A stretch of DNA of 6,245 nucleotides from Actinomycetota bacterium (GTDB taxonomy: Bacteria > Zhuqueibacterota > Zhuqueibacteria > Residuimicrobiales > Krinioviventaceae), in assembly GCA_011682565.1 (NCBI GenBank), contig JAACEJ010000235.1:1-6245 (forward strand), read 5' to 3'. Made by a program: the position numbers and the translations under genes. Shown in pieces: positions 4,317 to 6,245 of the stretch. Every line of letters starts with the position of its first letter. Position 1 is the first letter of the stretch. The notes under the pieces are model-generated. The model was not told the DNA's origin and searched no databases. It worked only from the letters and a program-made list of their open reading frames with translations.

Positions 4317-6245
4317 TTACTTTACGGGTACAAGCTGCACCGCATATCCACCACCGGCAGCCAGGTTGGCTGTAAGTACATCCTCTGCCGTTACTTTAGT
4401 TTTAGTAATCGAAACCCGTGTCGGTATGCGCTCGGCGCCGGGGCCGTCGGAATAAATTACCGCAGAATACTCTCCTTTTCCGAGAAAAGTGAGCGGCAAT
4501 TTCAGCGTGCGCGGCGTCCAGTCGGTCATTGCGCCGATGAACCAGTCCCCGCCCTTTTTGCGCGCTATGGCAATGAAATCACCGACTTTTGCTGTGATAA
4601 CATGCGTTTCATCCCAGGTTGTCGGCACACTTTTCAGAAAATCCAAACCCTCCTGGCCCCGATAAGCGCCGGGGGAATCGCACAACATCTGCAACGGACT
4701 TTCATAGACAACAAACATAGCCAACTGGTTGCAACGGGTTCCCATGGTCATCGGTGCTTTTCCTTGCGACTTGAAATTCTTTTTCGTCACATTATGAAAA
4801 GCTCCGGGGGTAAAATCCATAGGCCCGGCGAGCATGCGTGTAAATGGACTGGTTACCGTGTGTTCAGGTGTAATACGATCACTCCATTTTGCATACTCCA
4901 TGCCCATTACCCCCTCACGGGTGATGAGGTTCGGCCAGGTACGGCGCACACCGGTCGGTTTGTAGGCGCCATGAAAATCCACCAAAAGATGATGCGCCGC
5001 AGCATTGCTGACGATTTCGCGATAAATGTTCACCATTTCCTGATCATCACGATCCATATAATCAATCTTCACCCCCTTGATACCCCACTTCTCATACAGC
5101 GGAAAAGCCTGATCCATTTGTTTCCTGGCATTTCTCCAGTTTAACCAGAGAATAACACCAACATTGCGCATCCCGGCGTAATCGACAATCGCCAGCAGAT
5201 CCACTTCTGGAATAGTTGTGGTAATATCGGCAGCTACATCTTTATGATCGCCATACCATTTGGCATCGATAAGCAGGTATTGCAAATGTGCGTCGGCCGC
5301 AAAATCAACATAGTGTTCCATCGTTGCGGTATTCATGCCGCCTTTGAAATTTTCCCCTGTTACCATGCGACCGGACCACCACGGCCAGGCAACCTTGCCC
5401 GGCTTGATCCACGAGGGATCAGCAATAGCACAGGGTTCATTGAGATTAAGAATAATGTTGGATTCTATCAAGTCGCCGGGCTTTTCACCGATCATGACAA
5501 CGCGCCATGGCGAAGCGTGTGGCGCTGATCCCTTGACACACACGCCATTGCCGTTGGGCAAAGGCGAAAGTTTAGAGACGAGCATGTTACCGCTGCTTCC
5601 GCCAAGGTACATGCCGGCATAGTCGGTAAGATTTGCTTCGGCAATCGCAAGTGTGAGACTATCATTAACACTGATCGTCAGCGGTAAACCAACGACGGCA
5701 TCAGCAGCCAAATCGTTCAGATGAATTTGATCAAACTCTTTTTCATAATTGGAAGTGAACGAACCCAATTGCAGCGCCCAGCACGTATAATTTCCAGGAA
5801 AATTAAATGTACTTTTTTCTGCAAGAATATCAAAATCCTGCAGCGGTTTCTGTTTAGGAATGATGTAGCGAAAAGCAACACCGTCGTTGTATGCGCGAAA
5901 AACAAGATCGAGCTTTCGTTTGGGCGCTTTTACTTCCTGCAAGGAAACAGTCAACTCATTACAATTGTTTCTCGCCTCTTTCGTCTTGCCGACAACAAGT
6001 TTATAAGTCTCGTCAATGGTATTACGTTTTACACCGGTAATCTTTAACCCCGCGGACAAGAGGCCGCCCTGTTTAAATTCGATCCCCAGCGGTGATTCGG
6101 CAACAATCACATGGCCGTTAAACGTGACAGAGTAAACCGGCGCTTGCTCCTCGCTCAAATTAAAAGTGATCTGCACTTTTTGGTCCGGCGATGCGATTTC
6201 CAACGGTGCGTTGAATGTCTGGCAGGATAACAAGGCCGCTAAAAC
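4317..6245 (-). CDS. Secreted GH97 glycoside hydrolase, retaining (alpha-galactosidase-like) type; 5' end cut off by window edge
   Basis: The frame is open to the right edge. The TTG at 6233 is not a convincing start, because the codons before it (V-L-A-A) continue a hydrophobic stretch ending A-L-L-S-C, the tail of a signal peptide and a possible lipobox. Numbering from that TTG there are 638 residues, close to full family length: an N-terminal beta-sandwich (about 14-270), a TIM-barrel catalytic domain (about 275-560) and a C-terminal beta domain (about 563-636). Family motifs include PWWSG (284-288), GVKIDYMDRDDQ (387-398), the TREGVMGMEY segment (438-447) and YESPLQM (510-516). Asp391 and Glu446 are 55 residues apart, the same spacing I recall for nucleophile Asp415 and acid/base Glu470 of the retaining Bacteroides alpha-galactosidase. 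SusB-type inverting alpha-glucosidases lack that Asp. I infer retaining hydrolysis of an alpha-linked sugar in the periplasm or on the cell surface; the true substrate is open. No Sus-type transporter genes are visible nearby. Confidence 0.92.
   Translation of the reverse strand, partial: VLAALLSCQTFNAPLEIASPDQKVQITFNLSEEQAPVYSVTFNGHVIVAESPLGIEFKQGGLLSAGLKITGVKRNTIDETYKLVVGKTKEARNNCNELTVSLQEVKAPKRKLDLVFRAYNDGVAFRYIIPKQKPLQDFDILAEKSTFNFPGNYTCWALQLGSFTSNYEKEFDQIHLNDLAADAVVGLPLTISVNDSLTLAIAEANLTDYAGMYLGGSSGNMLVSKLSPLPNGNGVCVKGSAPHASPWRVVMIGEKPGDLIESNIILNLNEPCAIADPSWIKPGKVAWPWWSGRMVTGENFKGGMNTATMEHYVDFAADAHLQYLLIDAKWYGDHKDVAADITTTIPEVDLLAIVDYAGMRNVGVILWLNWRNARKQMDQAFPLYEKWGIKGVKIDYMDRDDQEMVNIYREIVSNAAAHHLLVDFHGAYKPTGVRRTWPNLITREGVMGMEYAKWSDRITPEHTVTSPFTRMLAGPMDFTPGAFHNVTKKNFKSQGKAPMTMGTRCNQLAMFVVYESPLQMLCDSPGAYRGQEGLDFLKSVPTTWDETHVITAKVGDFIAIARKKGGDWFIGAMTDWTPRTLKLPLTFLGKGEYSAVIYSDGPGAERIPTRVSITKTKVTAEDVLTANLAAGGGYAVQLVPVK

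Noticed and set aside
4287..5144. Long rightward open frame of 285 codons opposite the GH97 gene
   Set aside because: It lies antisense to a clear GH97 coding region, shows no recognisable domain, is rich in His, Arg and Cys as antisense frames often are, and begins inside the repeat element. It is a shadow frame.

Overview
The window is an ordinary stretch of bacterial chromosome of moderate GC content, with five protein-coding genes packed at high density. Two of them run off the window edges. The left half reads rightward: the C-terminal bulk of pyrK, then pyrD, a short RlpA-like lipoprotein gene, and cdsA. The right half reads leftward: a PflX-type radical SAM gene, then, beyond an intergenic gap filled by an inverted-repeat element, a GH97 glycosidase gene whose signal-peptide start lies off the right edge.

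The gene content suggests a Gram-negative-type bacterium with a lipoprotein-bearing envelope. PyrK with class 1B PyrD, a secreted GH97 enzyme and a stand-alone PflX-like protein would fit the Bacteroidota/FCB group (for example Ignavibacteria, Calditrichota or KSB1-like lineages). Other uncultured phyla also carry GH97, and nothing here fixes the taxon, so this is inference.

Layout: 1-747 PyrK and 740-1651 PyrD overlap by 8 nt and together form the NAD+-linked dihydroorotate dehydrogenase. After 60 nt comes the RlpA-like lipoprotein (1712-2170), and after 47 nt cdsA (2218-3045), which begins at a TTG codon behind a GAGG Shine-Dalgarno. All four could be one transcript that joins pyrimidine synthesis with two envelope functions; CdsA consumes CTP. 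A 92-nt convergent gap (3046-3137) holds a GC-rich hairpin. The radical SAM gene (4079-3138, minus) starts at TTG, and its start region is awkward. The gap 4080-4316 is mostly a MITE-like element of about 167 bp with 10-bp terminal inverted repeats and a strongly palindromic core. The GH97 gene (minus, 4317 to the right edge) has the Asp/Glu arrangement of the retaining, alpha-galactosidase-type branch.

I found no CRISPR array, tRNA, rRNA, transposase, phage gene or defence cassette, and no clear new multi-gene system. The points most worth checking are the inverted-repeat element and its 11-base echo about 1.1 kb away, the start of the radical SAM gene, and the predicted mechanism of the GH97 enzyme.
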